The notes beneath the pieces are model-generated. The model was not told where the DNA came from, made no database searches, and saw only the letters and a list, made by a program, of their open reading frames with translations. Positions 25,795 through 34,936 of a stretch of 64,000 bases of DNA are shown here, one piece after another. The stretch covers positions 1-64,000 of the forward strand of contig DGQP01000015.1 in assembly GCA_002400415.1 (NCBI GenBank), in the 5' to 3' direction. Position 1 is the stretch's first letter. Every line of letters begins with the position of its first letter. The position numbers and the translations under genes were made by a program. This stretch comes from Chitinophagaceae bacterium UBA4411 (lineage in GTDB: Bacteria; Bacteroidota; Bacteroidia; Chitinophagales; Chitinophagaceae).

Positions 25795-26187
25795 TTACTT
25801 TAAATGAATGAAGTCCCGTTTTCTTAAATGAATAATCTCTCTGTAGCAAATGCTCATATACCAGATGGCAAGCAGGGGTGTAAATAGGAGGGAGGCGAAC
25901 AAATAGAGAAAAATAGCCGGAACATCAACAAAAAGCAGTAATACACAGATAACCCCGGCAATGATAAACCACAGAATTGTTTTGGCATAGGATATTCTTT
26001 CTGAAAAAAACTGTAGCCCCGTATTGTCTATCCGGTGAACTAATAAACTTAATAATTGCCAGGCACCAACAAAAAAATAGGCGTATAATACATAAGGCTT
26101 CCCGGCATCAAGGAACAGGATAATCACCCCGGTGATAAATGATAGCAGCTGGACAGACAAATCAAATAATTTATAATAAAGTCTCAT
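25795..26187 (-). CDS. Hypothetical four-helix membrane protein
   Basis: This 130-aa protein has about four membrane helices (near residues 8-27, 29-47, 69-86 and 88-110) and a short basic C-terminus. I do not recognise a family. It lies between the GbsR-like regulator gene and the CoA-binding-domain gene in what looks like a three-gene operon, so it may be controlled by that regulator. Confidence 0.62.
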   Translation of the reverse strand: MRLYYKLFDLSVQLLSFITGVIILFLDAGKPYVLYAYFFVGAWQLLSLLVHRIDNTGLQFFSERISYAKTILWFIIAGVICVLLLFVDVPAIFLYLFASLLFTPLLAIWYMSICYREIIHLRKRDFIHLK

Positions 26188-26207
26188 AGTATCTGCAAAG
26201 AGGAAAT

Positions 26208-26714
26208 TTATTTAAACATCTTCAGCAAATTCCCGACAAACCAGGTCTCTTCAGCCCGTATCATCACATCTAAGGTTTTATCTGCCTGCTTGCCCAGTTT
26301 TTTAATACCACCAACAGTATCAACAAAGATCTTTACATGCCTGTCTCTTTTATCACCTTCCACTTCTTCCAGTTTATCCAGCAGTTGCAGCATCGGTTCC
26401 AGCTCCCGTTTCTTTCTTTCTTTGACAATTTGTTTAACTACTTTCCAGATATCTTTTTCTGCCGTGAAATACTCTTTGCGTTCACCGGAAAGCAATACTC
26501 TTTCCACCAGGCCCCAGTTGATCAGTTCCCGGATATTCATATTTGTATTACCCCGGCTGATATTTAATTCTTCCATAATGTCATCCTGGGTCAATGGATC
26601 GGGACTGATGAGCAGCAGGGCATGTATCTGTGCCATTGTCCGGTTGATACCCCAATGGGTACCAAAAGCTCCCCAGCTGCTGATAAAGTGTTGTCTGGCT
26701 TCTGTTAATTTCAT
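26208..26714 (-). CDS. GbsR/MarR-family transcriptional regulator
   Basis: This 168-aa protein has a winged helix domain of the GbsR subgroup of MarR proteins. The segment SSWGAFGTHWGINRTMAQIHALL and the recognition region LTQDDIMEELNISRGNTNMNIRELINWGLVERV are characteristic. GbsR-type proteins often repress osmolyte or transport genes. The gene diverges from the phosphoesterase at 26833 across 118 bp, so either direction could be regulated. It also heads an operon with a membrane protein and a CoA-binding protein. Confidence 0.87.
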   Translation of the reverse strand: MKLTEARQHFISSWGAFGTHWGINRTMAQIHALLLISPDPLTQDDIMEELNISRGNTNMNIRELINWGLVERVLLSGERKEYFTAEKDIWKVVKQIVKERKKRELEPMLQLLDKLEEVEGDKRDRHVKIFVDTVGGIKKLGKQADKTLDVMIRAEETWFVGNLLKMFK

Positions 26715-26832
26715 GCTGTAAAACTACTGGGTCTGTTCCGAATTTTCAAAATTTATTGAAAATATATTCTGGTAGCAGGCAAAGACTGTACAATCCGTCT
26801 TTATTAAATGCAGGGATTAATTAACTTGCTGC

Positions 26833-28683
26833 ATGAAACAATTTATACTCCTGCTGAGCCTGGTTATTGTACTGAAAGTATCAGCGCAGGTTCAGCCTTT
26901 TCGTTTTGCCTTTATTTCAGATACACATATCGGATCGCCGAGTGGCGCAGCTGAAGAAGATCTTCGCCGCACGGTCAGGGATATTAATAATATGCCGGAT
27001 ATTGCTTTCGTGGTATTAACAGGTGATATCACTGAACTGGGTACTAACGAAGAACTAAAGCTGGCCAAACAAATCTTAGATAGCCTGAATGTTCCCTGGT
27101 ATATCATCCCGGGGAATCATGATACCGGCTGGAGTGAAAGTGGTGCTGTGATGTTTACAACTATGTTTGGCGGAGATAAATTCAGTTTTGAATATAACGG
27201 GATCAAATTCCTTGGCTGTGCATCCGGGCCTTATGTGCGGATGAGTGATGGCCATGTGCCCCGCGATGCCGTGAACTGGCTGGATACCGAGCTAAAAAAA
27301 TTAAAGCCGGGTCAGCCGGTTATTTTCCTGAATCATTATCCGCTGGATAACGGCCTGGATAACTGGTATGAAGCAATTGACCGGTTGAAGAAGGTTAATA
27401 CATGGGCGGTGCTTTGTGGCCATGGCCATACCAACAAGGCAATGAATTTTGAAGACATCCCCGGCGTGATGGGCAGGTCTAACCTGCGGGCAAAAGCTGC
27501 CGTTGGAGGGTATAACCTGGTAGATGTGAAAAACGATTCCATCCTTTTTATGGAAAGAAAACCGGGGGTGGAAACAGGAAAGATATGGACGGCTGTTAAA
27601 ATTGAAACAAGACAGTATGATCCCGCAAAGAAATTTCCAAGACCAGACTATAGCATTAATACAACGTATTCACAAGTCAAAGAGGACTGGAGATTCGCAG
27701 CTGATGCCAATATTATTTCCACCGCTGCTGTGGCGGACGATAAAGTCATAGTGGGCAACCAAAACGGCATCGTTACCTGTTTTAATCTTAAAGATGGAAA
27801 GAAGCTATGGAGTTTCACTACAGGGGGATCCATTTTTTCTTCACCTGCCGTTGCAAAGGAGAATGTGATTTTTGGATCTGGTGATTTTTGGATTTATTGT
27901 GTGAATAGTAAAACGGGGAAACTGGTATGGAAAAAAGGAACGGCTGCTGCTGTGCTGGGCTCGCCATTAATCAATGGTGACACGGTATTTATTGGTGGCA
28001 GTGATCACTCCTACCTTGCTTTAAATGTGAATAACGGGCAAACGATCTGGAAATATAAGGGACTTGATGGTCCTGTTGTCAGCACGCCATTATTATATGA
28101 TGGTAAACTGATTTTTGGTGCCTGGGACCGGCATCTTTATGCTGTAAGCAGCTCACGCGGAGAATTGATCTGGAAATGGAATAACGGGTCCGCTATCCGG
28201 AATTACTCACCGGCTTCCTGTATTCCTGTTGCTTCAGAAGGGGTGGTTTATATTATGGCACCTGACCGGTTTGTCTCAGCTATTGATGCAGCAACAGGGC
28301 AAACCTTATGGCGTAGTAAAGACGGGGGTGTCCGGGAGTCAATAGGAATGTCAGCGGATGGAAAATGGATATATGGAAAGAGCATGCAGGATACGATTGT
28401 AGCTTATGCGGCGGGCCGTGAACCACAAACAGCCAGTTGGAAGATGCATGCGGGATTTGGCTACGAACATGTTCCCTCCATGCTGATTGAAAAAGAAGGA
28501 CTGATTTTCTTTGGCACCAAAAGCGGGGTGGTGTATTGCATTAACCCGGCTGAGCGAAGAACAATATGGGCCCATAAGATTGATAACTCTATGGTGAATA
28601 CGGTGAGAGTACTCGATAAATATACCCTGATCGTTACTACTATGGATGGCAAATTGGTAAAACTGACTGCCAGTGGCTATTAA
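26833..28683 (+). CDS. Metallophosphoesterase fused to PQQ-like beta-propeller
   Basis: This 616-aa protein has a signal peptide (to about residue 18). A calcineurin-like phosphoesterase domain (about 22-235) carries the metal ligands in ISDTHIG (Asp30, His32), TGDI, GNHD (94-97) and GHGHTN. It is followed by a PQQ/BamB-like beta-propeller (about 275-616) with repeated A-x-D-x-x-x-G-x-x-x-W blades such as LKDGKKLWSF, NNGQTIWKY and AATGQTLWRS. The two parts probably act together on a periplasmic phosphoester or phosphorylated glycan/lipid. The substrate is unknown. Its stop overlaps the stop of the gene at 28680. Confidence 0.85.
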   Translation: MKQFILLLSLVIVLKVSAQVQPFRFAFISDTHIGSPSGAAEEDLRRTVRDINNMPDIAFVVLTGDITELGTNEELKLAKQILDSLNVPWYIIPGNHDTGWSESGAVMFTTMFGGDKFSFEYNGIKFLGCASGPYVRMSDGHVPRDAVNWLDTELKKLKPGQPVIFLNHYPLDNGLDNWYEAIDRLKKVNTWAVLCGHGHTNKAMNFEDIPGVMGRSNLRAKAAVGGYNLVDVKNDSILFMERKPGVETGKIWTAVKIETRQYDPAKKFPRPDYSINTTYSQVKEDWRFAADANIISTAAVADDKVIVGNQNGIVTCFNLKDGKKLWSFTTGGSIFSSPAVAKENVIFGSGDFWIYCVNSKTGKLVWKKGTAAAVLGSPLINGDTVFIGGSDHSYLALNVNNGQTIWKYKGLDGPVVSTPLLYDGKLIFGAWDRHLYAVSSSRGELIWKWNNGSAIRNYSPASCIPVASEGVVYIMAPDRFVSAIDAATGQTLWRSKDGGVRESIGMSADGKWIYGKSMQDTIVAYAAGREPQTASWKMHAGFGYEHVPSMLIEKEGLIFFGTKSGVVYCINPAERRTIWAHKIDNSMVNTVRVLDKYTLIVTTMDGKLVKLTASGY

Positions 28684-28910
28684 AGCGATTGTTGCCCGGA
28701 ACCAGATTTACCGGTAAGAAATTTTTTGCTCAGCCATTGGTTCAGCAGGCATAGGCTGCCCAGAAAAATGGCTGACAACCCGGTCCTGAAGAAAAGCCCG
28801 GTATGATCACTGTTCAGAAGTTTGAGCAAACCGCTGAAGGCTAAAAAACAAGTGCCGGTAACAAAGAACAGGGTGGTCCAGGAAAATTCATTGATTTCGT
28901 TATCTTCCAT
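28680..28910 (-). CDS. Small two-helix membrane protein
   Basis: This 76-aa protein begins MEDNEINEFSW and has two membrane helices (about residues 13-29 and 41-58) and a Lys/Gly/Ser tail. No family is recognised. It converges with the phosphoesterase-propeller gene, sharing stop-codon bases. An antisense frame covers part of it, but this strand has better membrane-protein character. Confidence 0.5.
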   Translation of the reverse strand: MEDNEINEFSWTTLFFVTGTCFLAFSGLLKLLNSDHTGLFFRTGLSAIFLGSLCLLNQWLSKKFLTGKSGSGQQSL

Positions 28911-29072
28911 AGGTGCGATTTTAAATTCTTACGTAAAGGAACATCCGGAATTACTAAGTATTTTAACCAGCGCCGTAATTTTTTTCAGTTTAAGGTTTAA
29001 CACTTACGAATTGCTAACTCATTACGATCCAAACAGCAATAATATTGCCACATCAGTATTTACCGCATAAAA

Positions 29073-29095
29073 AAAGCTACCCCCCGGGTAGCTTT
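29073..29095 (-). terminator. Terminator of the E2 dehydrogenase gene
   Basis: AAAGCTACCC (29073-29082) pairs with GGGTAGCTTT (29086-29095) around a three-base loop. On the minus strand the hairpin is followed by a T run, and it lies 24 bp beyond the E2 gene stop. Confidence 0.85.
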
Positions 29096-29119
29096 CCTAT
29101 AAAATGGTAGTAACTGTTT

Positions 29120-30760
29120 TTACAGCAACATGGAAAGAGGGCTTTCCAGCAGCTTCTTGAATGTCTGAAGGAAGGCTGCACCAGTGGCGCCATCCACGCT
29201 GCGGTGATCGCAACTGAGGGTTATTTTCATAACATTGCTTACACCAAATCCTTCTCCTTTTCTCACAACAACTTCCTTGATTCTTCCAACAGCCATAATA
29301 CAACTATCGGGTGGATTGATGATGGCTGTGAATTCTTCAATATCCATCATTCCCAGGTTAGAGATTGTAAAAGTGTTGCCGGTAAACTCGTTTGGCTGCA
29401 ATTTCTTATTCTTGGCTTTGCCGGCCAGTTCTTTGCTTTCAGCAGCAATCTGGGGGAACCCTTTCCGATCGGCAAAACGGATCACAGGTACAATGAGCCC
29501 GTCTTCAATTGCAACGGCAATACCGATGTGAATATGATGATGCCGGCGGATTTTATCACCCATCCATGAAGCATTTACTGCCGGGTGCTGGCGGAGAGCC
29601 AGTGCAGCTGCTTTTACCACCATATCATTAAAACTGATCTTAACAGGACTTACTTCGTTCAATTGTGTTCTTAATGCCATGGCGTTATCCATGCTGATCT
29701 CCATTGTCAGGTAGAAATGCGGGGCGGAGAACTTGCTTTCAGCCAGTCTTTTTGCAATGACATTCCGCATTTGCGAATTGGGAATATCGGTATGGCCTTC
29801 TTCCCCCATAACAGGGGCAAATACGGGCAGTACAGCTGCTTTTTCAGCCGGAGCGGAAGTTGCAGCTATCGCCGCTGTTTGTACCGCCGGTTTGTAGTTA
29901 TCAATATCGGCTTTAATGATCCTGCCGCCATCGCCACTGCCATGTATCGCATGCAGGTCAATCCCTTTTTCCTGTGCTAATCGTTTAGCCAGCGGGGATG
30001 CTTTCACCCGGCCATTTTCTGTGGAAGATGTGGCAGATGACGCTGTGATCACCGGCTCATTGCCGGCTGCTGCTTTTTCCTGCACAGGCTGAACCGCGGA
30101 AGAGCCGCCGCCTTTTACAGCAGCGAGTATGGCATTAACGTCTACTTTATCTTTTTCACCAATAATACAGAGCAGGTCATTAACTTGTATTTTCTGCCCT
30201 TTATCTGCCCCGATGTACAATAAAGTCCCGTTCTTATAACTTTCAAGCTCCATCGTGGCTTTGTCGGTCTCGATCTCAGCCAGTAATTCACCTTTTTTTA
30301 CTGTATCACCGATTTTTTTATGCCAGGCCGCGATCACTCCCTCGGTCATGGTATCGCTCAATCTTGGCATCAATACCACTTCTTCCATTTTAGAAACATC
30401 AACAGTAGCTGTTGATACCTTTGATGAAGTGGTTGCTGCGGAGGGTTTAGGAGCTTCTTCTTTTTTTGCAGGTGCTGCTGCTCCACCGGAATGCTCTTTT
30501 AGTAATGAAGTAATATCTTCACCGGCATTACCAATGATAGCCAGCAGGTCGTTTACCTGTAGCTTGCCACCTTTATCAATGCCAATATGCAAAAGAGTCC
30601 CATCTTTATAGCTTTCCAATTCCATCGTGGCTTTATCTGTTTCCACTTCAGCCAGCAGGTCACCTTTTTTTACGTTGTCGCCAATTTTTTTATGCCAGGC
30701 CGCGATCACTCCTTCGGTCATGGTATCGCTAAGTCGGGGCATTAAGATCACTTCAGCCAT
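29120..30760 (-). CDS. pdhC: Pyruvate dehydrogenase E2, dihydrolipoyl acetyltransferase with two lipoyl domains
   Basis: This 546-aa protein is the core acetyltransferase of a pyruvate dehydrogenase complex. Two tandem lipoyl domains carry the lipoylation site DKAT (Lys43 and Lys167). Each is followed by an Ala/Thr/Pro-rich linker, then a peripheral-subunit-binding domain (VKASPLAKRLAQEKGIDLHA). The C-terminal catalytic domain has the active-site HRSVDG (His near 519). The pyruvate assignment rests on family resemblance; a branched-chain or oxoglutarate E2 usually has one lipoyl domain. No E1 or E3 gene lies beside it. The two lipoyl units are also very similar in DNA. Confidence 0.88.
   Translation of the reverse strand: MAEVILMPRLSDTMTEGVIAAWHKKIGDNVKKGDLLAEVETDKATMELESYKDGTLLHIGIDKGGKLQVNDLLAIIGNAGEDITSLLKEHSGGAAAPAKKEEAPKPSAATTSSKVSTATVDVSKMEEVVLMPRLSDTMTEGVIAAWHKKIGDTVKKGELLAEIETDKATMELESYKNGTLLYIGADKGQKIQVNDLLCIIGEKDKVDVNAILAAVKGGGSSAVQPVQEKAAAGNEPVITASSATSSTENGRVKASPLAKRLAQEKGIDLHAIHGSGDGGRIIKADIDNYKPAVQTAAIAATSAPAEKAAVLPVFAPVMGEEGHTDIPNSQMRNVIAKRLAESKFSAPHFYLTMEISMDNAMALRTQLNEVSPVKISFNDMVVKAAALALRQHPAVNASWMGDKIRRHHHIHIGIAVAIEDGLIVPVIRFADRKGFPQIAAESKELAGKAKNKKLQPNEFTGNTFTISNLGMMDIEEFTAIINPPDSCIMAVGRIKEVVVRKGEGFGVSNVMKITLSCDHRSVDGATGAAFLQTFKKLLESPLSMLL
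30208..30390 (-). repeat. Lipoyl-domain coding repeat, distal copy
   Basis: This segment encodes the second lipoyl domain. It closely matches 30580-30762 at DNA level with a 372-bp offset (124 codons). A shared stretch is TGCCAGGCCGCGATCACTCC (30321 and 30693). It reflects domain duplication in the E2 gene. Confidence 0.7.
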
Positions 30761-30762
30761 TT
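30580..30762 (-). repeat. Lipoyl-domain coding repeat, proximal copy
   Basis: This segment encodes the first lipoyl domain and pairs with the copy at 30208-30390. The similarity extends over the lipoylation-site region. Limited third-position divergence suggests recent duplication or gene conversion. Confidence 0.7.
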
Positions 30763-30899
30763 CCCTTTGAATTTTGGCCGAAATTAAGGTAAAATGAGCA
30801 ATTCCCCGGTGGCTTTGCGGGTAAGCCCTTCTTTATCCGCATTCTTTTTTGATCTGGCGGTTTTGCCTATTTTAGGCTCACTTAATTGATGTACTTTTT

Positions 30900-32999
30900 A
30901 TGCCAGCAGCTCATTTTTTATATCCTGCCAATCCCGTTAACGTGCCGGACGCTATTACAGAACCCTCTGTTGCTTTCAAAAAGCAGGTTTCAGGTGTTAT
31001 GGGGTCAATTATTTTCTTTTTCATCGTTTACCTGTTGCTGTTTATTCTTTCCATAGGATTGGTAATCGGTTGTGTGTACGCCGGGATCGCTATTATTATC
31101 AATGTTCCCAAACTGATCACTATTGCCGCAGGGCTGGGGCTGATTGGTGTGGGAGTAATGGTTTTTGTATTTCTCGTCAAATTCCTGTTTGCCGTATCAA
31201 AATATGACCGGTCAGGTATTGTAGAGATTACAGAAGAGGGGCAACCTGTTTTATTTGCCTTCATCCGGAAGCTGACAAAGGATACGCAAACTCCTTTCCC
31301 CAAAAAAATATACCTGTCGGCGGATGTGAATGCCTGCGTGTTTTATGATTCCGGTTTTTGGAGTATGTTTTTACCGGTGAAAAAGAACCTGCAAATAGGA
31401 TTGGGATTGGTAAATGCTTTAAATGTCAGTGAATTCAAGGCTGTAATGGCGCATGAATTTGGCCATTTTTCCCAACGGAGTATGAAACTGGGCAGCTTTG
31501 TGTACAATGTGAATAAGATCATTTATAACATGCTCTTTGATAACCGGGGCTATGCTAATTTTTTACAGGGCTGGGCCAGTTTAGATGGAATATTCGCTGT
31601 TTTTGCCAGTATCACTGCAAAGATTGCCCAGGGCATACAATGGATATTGCGGCAGATGTACGGACTGATCAATAAAAATTATATGCGGCTATCAAGAGAG
31701 ATGGAGTTTCATGCAGATGCGGTGGCAGCCAGCGTCAGCGGCAGTAAAAGCCTGGTTACTGCCTTGCGGAGGGTGGAGCTGGCTAATTCAGGTTATAATA
31801 TCGCATTGCAAAAATGTGATGACCTGTTCCGGCAGAAAAAGATCAGCAATAATATTTACCAGAACCAAACAACCGTCTTACTTCATTTAGCAGAACAATT
31901 CAAATTGCCGGTGCAGCATGGGCTTCCTGTTGTGAACGATGATTTTATACAGAGCAACAACCTGTCAAGAGTTAATTTCAAAGACCAGTGGGCATCTCAC
32001 CCGACTACAGAAGACCGGGAGAAACGCCTGAATCAACTGGCTGTTGAAGCGGAAGTACTGCCTGATTCAGCCTGGGTATTATTTACCAACAGGGAAGAAT
32101 TGGAAAGCAGCCTCACCAGGAAAGTATACGAGAATGTGGAGATGCCCGCAGGTATAATAACAGTGGAGGGAAAAGAGTTTGAAGAAAAACTGCGAAATGA
32201 CGCAAAGCAGTTTTCGCTGCCGGATATTTATAATGGATTTTATGATAACCGCCGGGTGACTATACCGGAAGATGGGGAAGCCACTGACCTGCAGGTACCG
32301 GCTTTTGCCGAACTTTTTAATACGGAGAATGCCTCACTGTCTAAAAAGATAAATGCGGCAAACAATGATCTGGAAACACTGAAAGCTATTGCTGACAAAA
32401 GAATTGACACGAAAACCTTTGATTTTGACGGCAGGAAGTTTAAACAAGAAGAAGCATTGACAGCAGCCGGTAAACTGGAGCAGGAAATAAAAGATATGCA
32501 GGCTAACCTGGCACTGCTTGACAAAAAGGCTGTTCTTTTTTTCAGCCGGAAGGCACAGCAAAACGGCAATGAAGCCTATGCAGAATTGAAGGATAAGTAT
32601 GCTGCTTATTTTGAACTGCGCAAAAAGGCGGATGCTTTCTTAAAACAGGTTAATGAAATGCTGGAATCATTGCAGCTGATCTTTTCCGGGCAAACCATCA
32701 GCATCGAAGAGATCAACCGGATGATTGGGGAACTGAAGGGGAATCATGAACCCGCGTTTAAAAGAAATCTGAATGCCTGGATCGGGTTAAATGCTTTTGC
32801 CAATGAGCCTGAAACGGACAAGAAGATCAGAGATTTTATCAGCAGCAGCTATGCCTATTTCAGTGGCAGTTCTTTTTTTGATAATGAATTACTGGAGTTA
32901 AATACCATCAGTAATCAAAGCTGGGCAGCAGTTAATAATTATCTTTTTGAAAAATTCAAGTCCATCCTGGAACTGCAGTTAAAATACATAGATCAGTAG
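30900..32999 (+). CDS. M48-family membrane metallopeptidase
   Basis: This 699-aa protein has two N-terminal membrane helices (about residues 38-65 and 72-100) and an M48 zinc peptidase domain with HEFGH (185-189). A downstream Glu/Asp ligand lies in SREMEFHADAVAAS (about 265). A long charged helical C-terminal region of about 300 residues follows. M48 (HtpX/Ste24-like) peptidases act in membrane protein quality control, but the long C-terminal extension is unusual and its role is unknown. Its 3' end overlaps dnaX by 7 bp in convergent orientation. Confidence 0.84.
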   Translation: MPAAHFLYPANPVNVPDAITEPSVAFKKQVSGVMGSIIFFFIVYLLLFILSIGLVIGCVYAGIAIIINVPKLITIAAGLGLIGVGVMVFVFLVKFLFAVSKYDRSGIVEITEEGQPVLFAFIRKLTKDTQTPFPKKIYLSADVNACVFYDSGFWSMFLPVKKNLQIGLGLVNALNVSEFKAVMAHEFGHFSQRSMKLGSFVYNVNKIIYNMLFDNRGYANFLQGWASLDGIFAVFASITAKIAQGIQWILRQMYGLINKNYMRLSREMEFHADAVAASVSGSKSLVTALRRVELANSGYNIALQKCDDLFRQKKISNNIYQNQTTVLLHLAEQFKLPVQHGLPVVNDDFIQSNNLSRVNFKDQWASHPTTEDREKRLNQLAVEAEVLPDSAWVLFTNREELESSLTRKVYENVEMPAGIITVEGKEFEEKLRNDAKQFSLPDIYNGFYDNRRVTIPEDGEATDLQVPAFAELFNTENASLSKKINAANNDLETLKAIADKRIDTKTFDFDGRKFKQEEALTAAGKLEQEIKDMQANLALLDKKAVLFFSRKAQQNGNEAYAELKDKYAAYFELRKKADAFLKQVNEMLESLQLIFSGQTISIEEINRMIGELKGNHEPAFKRNLNAWIGLNAFANEPETDKKIRDFISSSYAYFSGSSFFDNELLELNTISNQSWAAVNNYLFEKFKSILELQLKYIDQ

Positions 33000-34810
33000 T
33001 CAAGGTCGAGCCGCAGCCGGTCTTTTAGTTCTTTTACCATTGGGTATTGATCTGTCAGCTTCTGAAACTGTTCTTTGGCGTTCATGGGAATTTCAACAGG
33101 AGGCCGGTCCGTTGCTTTTTCTTCCACCACCACGTTGAATTGCAGCAACCGGTTGTGTAAATGCTGCTGCAGGAAATGAAAAAGTTTATTTCTTTCTGCT
33201 TCAATAAATTTTTGTTCAATATTATTGGCCGTAACTGCTTCAAATGAATTTTCATCTTTTACACGCAGCAGGGCCAGTTCAAAGGGTTGTGCGGCGGGAT
33301 TTTTTGCTTCTTTCAGTACCACCACGTATGCTGCCCATGCTCTCTGCAGGGCTTCCGGCTCCAGCGGTTGATTAGTATTGCCATTTGCGGCATTGCCATT
33401 GCCCCGGTATTGTTTGCGGATTTTATCCAGCGCAGAAATTTTACTACCGGTTGTTTTTACCTGTGCAATTGCTGCGGCTGGGGGTTGCAGATTGCTGGTA
33501 GCAATCTTTTCGTATACCGGTACGGATTCAGAAACGTTATTTTTTTCTGAGGAACCTGTTTCTATGATGAGTTTGATATCATCATAGCCGGGTTTTTTGC
33601 CGGTGCTGTTTTGATTCTTAACCTCTACCGGGCTGATCTGGCGGAAAGCAACGGGTCTTGCTGATTCAATTAGTTTTTTTTTACTTACCCCGCCTGCATC
33701 AGCAGTAAGTTCAAGGGCCTGTTGCAGGTAACAAAGTTTGATGATAGCCAGCTCCACGTGCAGTTTTTTGTTCCTGGCGCTTTTGTAATTGATTTCGGCT
33801 TCATTCAGAATATTCAATGCACTGATCAATACAGCAGCAGGCACTTTTTTCCCGGTTTCAATATATTTTTCTTTAAAGCTCTCGACTACTTCAAGCAGCA
33901 CGGCCACCTTTTCATCCCGGCATACTAAAAGATTGCGGATGAACTCTGCAAAACCATTCAATACAAGGTCACCTTCAAAACCTTTGCGGTTGATATCGTC
34001 GTACAGCAGCAAGGCCCCGGAAAGATCCTGTTGCTGCATACATTCCAGTAATTTGAAATAATAATCAGCATCTAAAATGTTCAGATGCTCCAGGGTATTG
34101 GTATAGTTCAGTTCGCCATTGGTAAAACTGACGATCTTGTCAAGGATGCTCAGCGCATCCCGCATACAGCCTTCACTTTTCTGAGCAATTACCTGCAAAG
34201 CCGCTTTTTCCGCTTTGATTTCTTCTTTATCAGCAATTTCCTGTAAATGCTCTACGGTATCATTGAGCGTGATTCGTTTGAAATCAAATATCTGGCAACG
34301 GCTGAGGATTGTAGGTAATATCTTGTGTTTTTCCGTAGTGGCTAAAATGAAAATAGCATAGGGTGGCGGTTCTTCCAGGGTTTTCAAAAAAGCATTGAAG
34401 GCCGAGGAACTGAGCATATGCACCTCGTCTATAATATATACTTTGTATTTTCCGGCTTGTGGCGCAAAACGAACCTGTTCCACCAGTGTCCGTATATCAT
34501 CCACCGAGTTGTTACTGGCTGCATCCAGTTCATGGATATTCAGCGAAGTACCTTCATTAAATGAAACGCAGGAGTGACATTTATTGCAGGCTTCTCCATC
34601 CTTAGTCTTGCTTTCACAATTGATCGTTTTGGCTAATATCCTGGCACAGGTTGTTTTGCCAACACCTCTGGGTCCGCAAAATAAGAAGGCATGTGCCAAC
34701 TGGTCATTTTTGATAGCATTTTTAAGGGTGGTCGTAATATGCGCCTGTCCCACCACAGTATTGAACAACTGCGGCCTGTATTTTCTTGCTGAAACGATGA
34801 ATTTTTCCAT
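32993..34810 (-). CDS. dnaX: DNA polymerase III subunit gamma/tau with 9-A run
   Basis: This 605-aa clamp-loader subunit assembles sliding clamps at the replication fork. The AAA+ module has Walker A GPRGVGKTT (46-54) and a zinc-binding Cys set (Cys65, 75, 78, 81). IDEVHMLSSSAFNAFLKTLEEPP holds the Walker B and TILSRCQIF the SRC motif; the collar domain follows. I chose ATG 34810 because the family starts MEKFIVSARKYRP; the upstream codons are atypical. Residues 377-379 (Lys-Lys-Lys) are encoded by nine consecutive A. Slippage in either direction gives an immediate stop (TAA, or ACT AAT TGA), which would yield a gamma-like product of about 380 residues. Confidence 0.93.
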   Translation of the reverse strand: MEKFIVSARKYRPQLFNTVVGQAHITTTLKNAIKNDQLAHAFLFCGPRGVGKTTCARILAKTINCESKTKDGEACNKCHSCVSFNEGTSLNIHELDAASNNSVDDIRTLVEQVRFAPQAGKYKVYIIDEVHMLSSSAFNAFLKTLEEPPPYAIFILATTEKHKILPTILSRCQIFDFKRITLNDTVEHLQEIADKEEIKAEKAALQVIAQKSEGCMRDALSILDKIVSFTNGELNYTNTLEHLNILDADYYFKLLECMQQQDLSGALLLYDDINRKGFEGDLVLNGFAEFIRNLLVCRDEKVAVLLEVVESFKEKYIETGKKVPAAVLISALNILNEAEINYKSARNKKLHVELAIIKLCYLQQALELTADAGGVSKKKLIESARPVAFRQISPVEVKNQNSTGKKPGYDDIKLIIETGSSEKNNVSESVPVYEKIATSNLQPPAAAIAQVKTTGSKISALDKIRKQYRGNGNAANGNTNQPLEPEALQRAWAAYVVVLKEAKNPAAQPFELALLRVKDENSFEAVTANNIEQKFIEAERNKLFHFLQQHLHNRLLQFNVVVEEKATDRPPVEIPMNAKEQFQKLTDQYPMVKELKDRLRLDLDY

Positions 34811-34936
34811 ACTCAAAAACCGGAGGTCGGCTGCCACGATTTGGGACACTCCTCACATGTGCAATAATAAAGAAAGTTTTGCTGCTAAAAGTAGCAGGTT
34901 ATGAACAGGCCTTTCGTTTAGACCATACATTTTCAA

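Noticed and set aside
28822..29070. Plus-strand frame of 82 codons overlapping the small membrane gene at 28680-28910
   Set aside because: It overlaps antisense with a better membrane-protein candidate, has no recognisable motif or promoter, and ends just before the E2 terminator. It may be chance.
34818..34830. Shared CCGGTTTTTGAGT near the dnaX and 39755 gene starts
   Set aside because: The match is short and differs in distance from the two start codons, so chance is likely.
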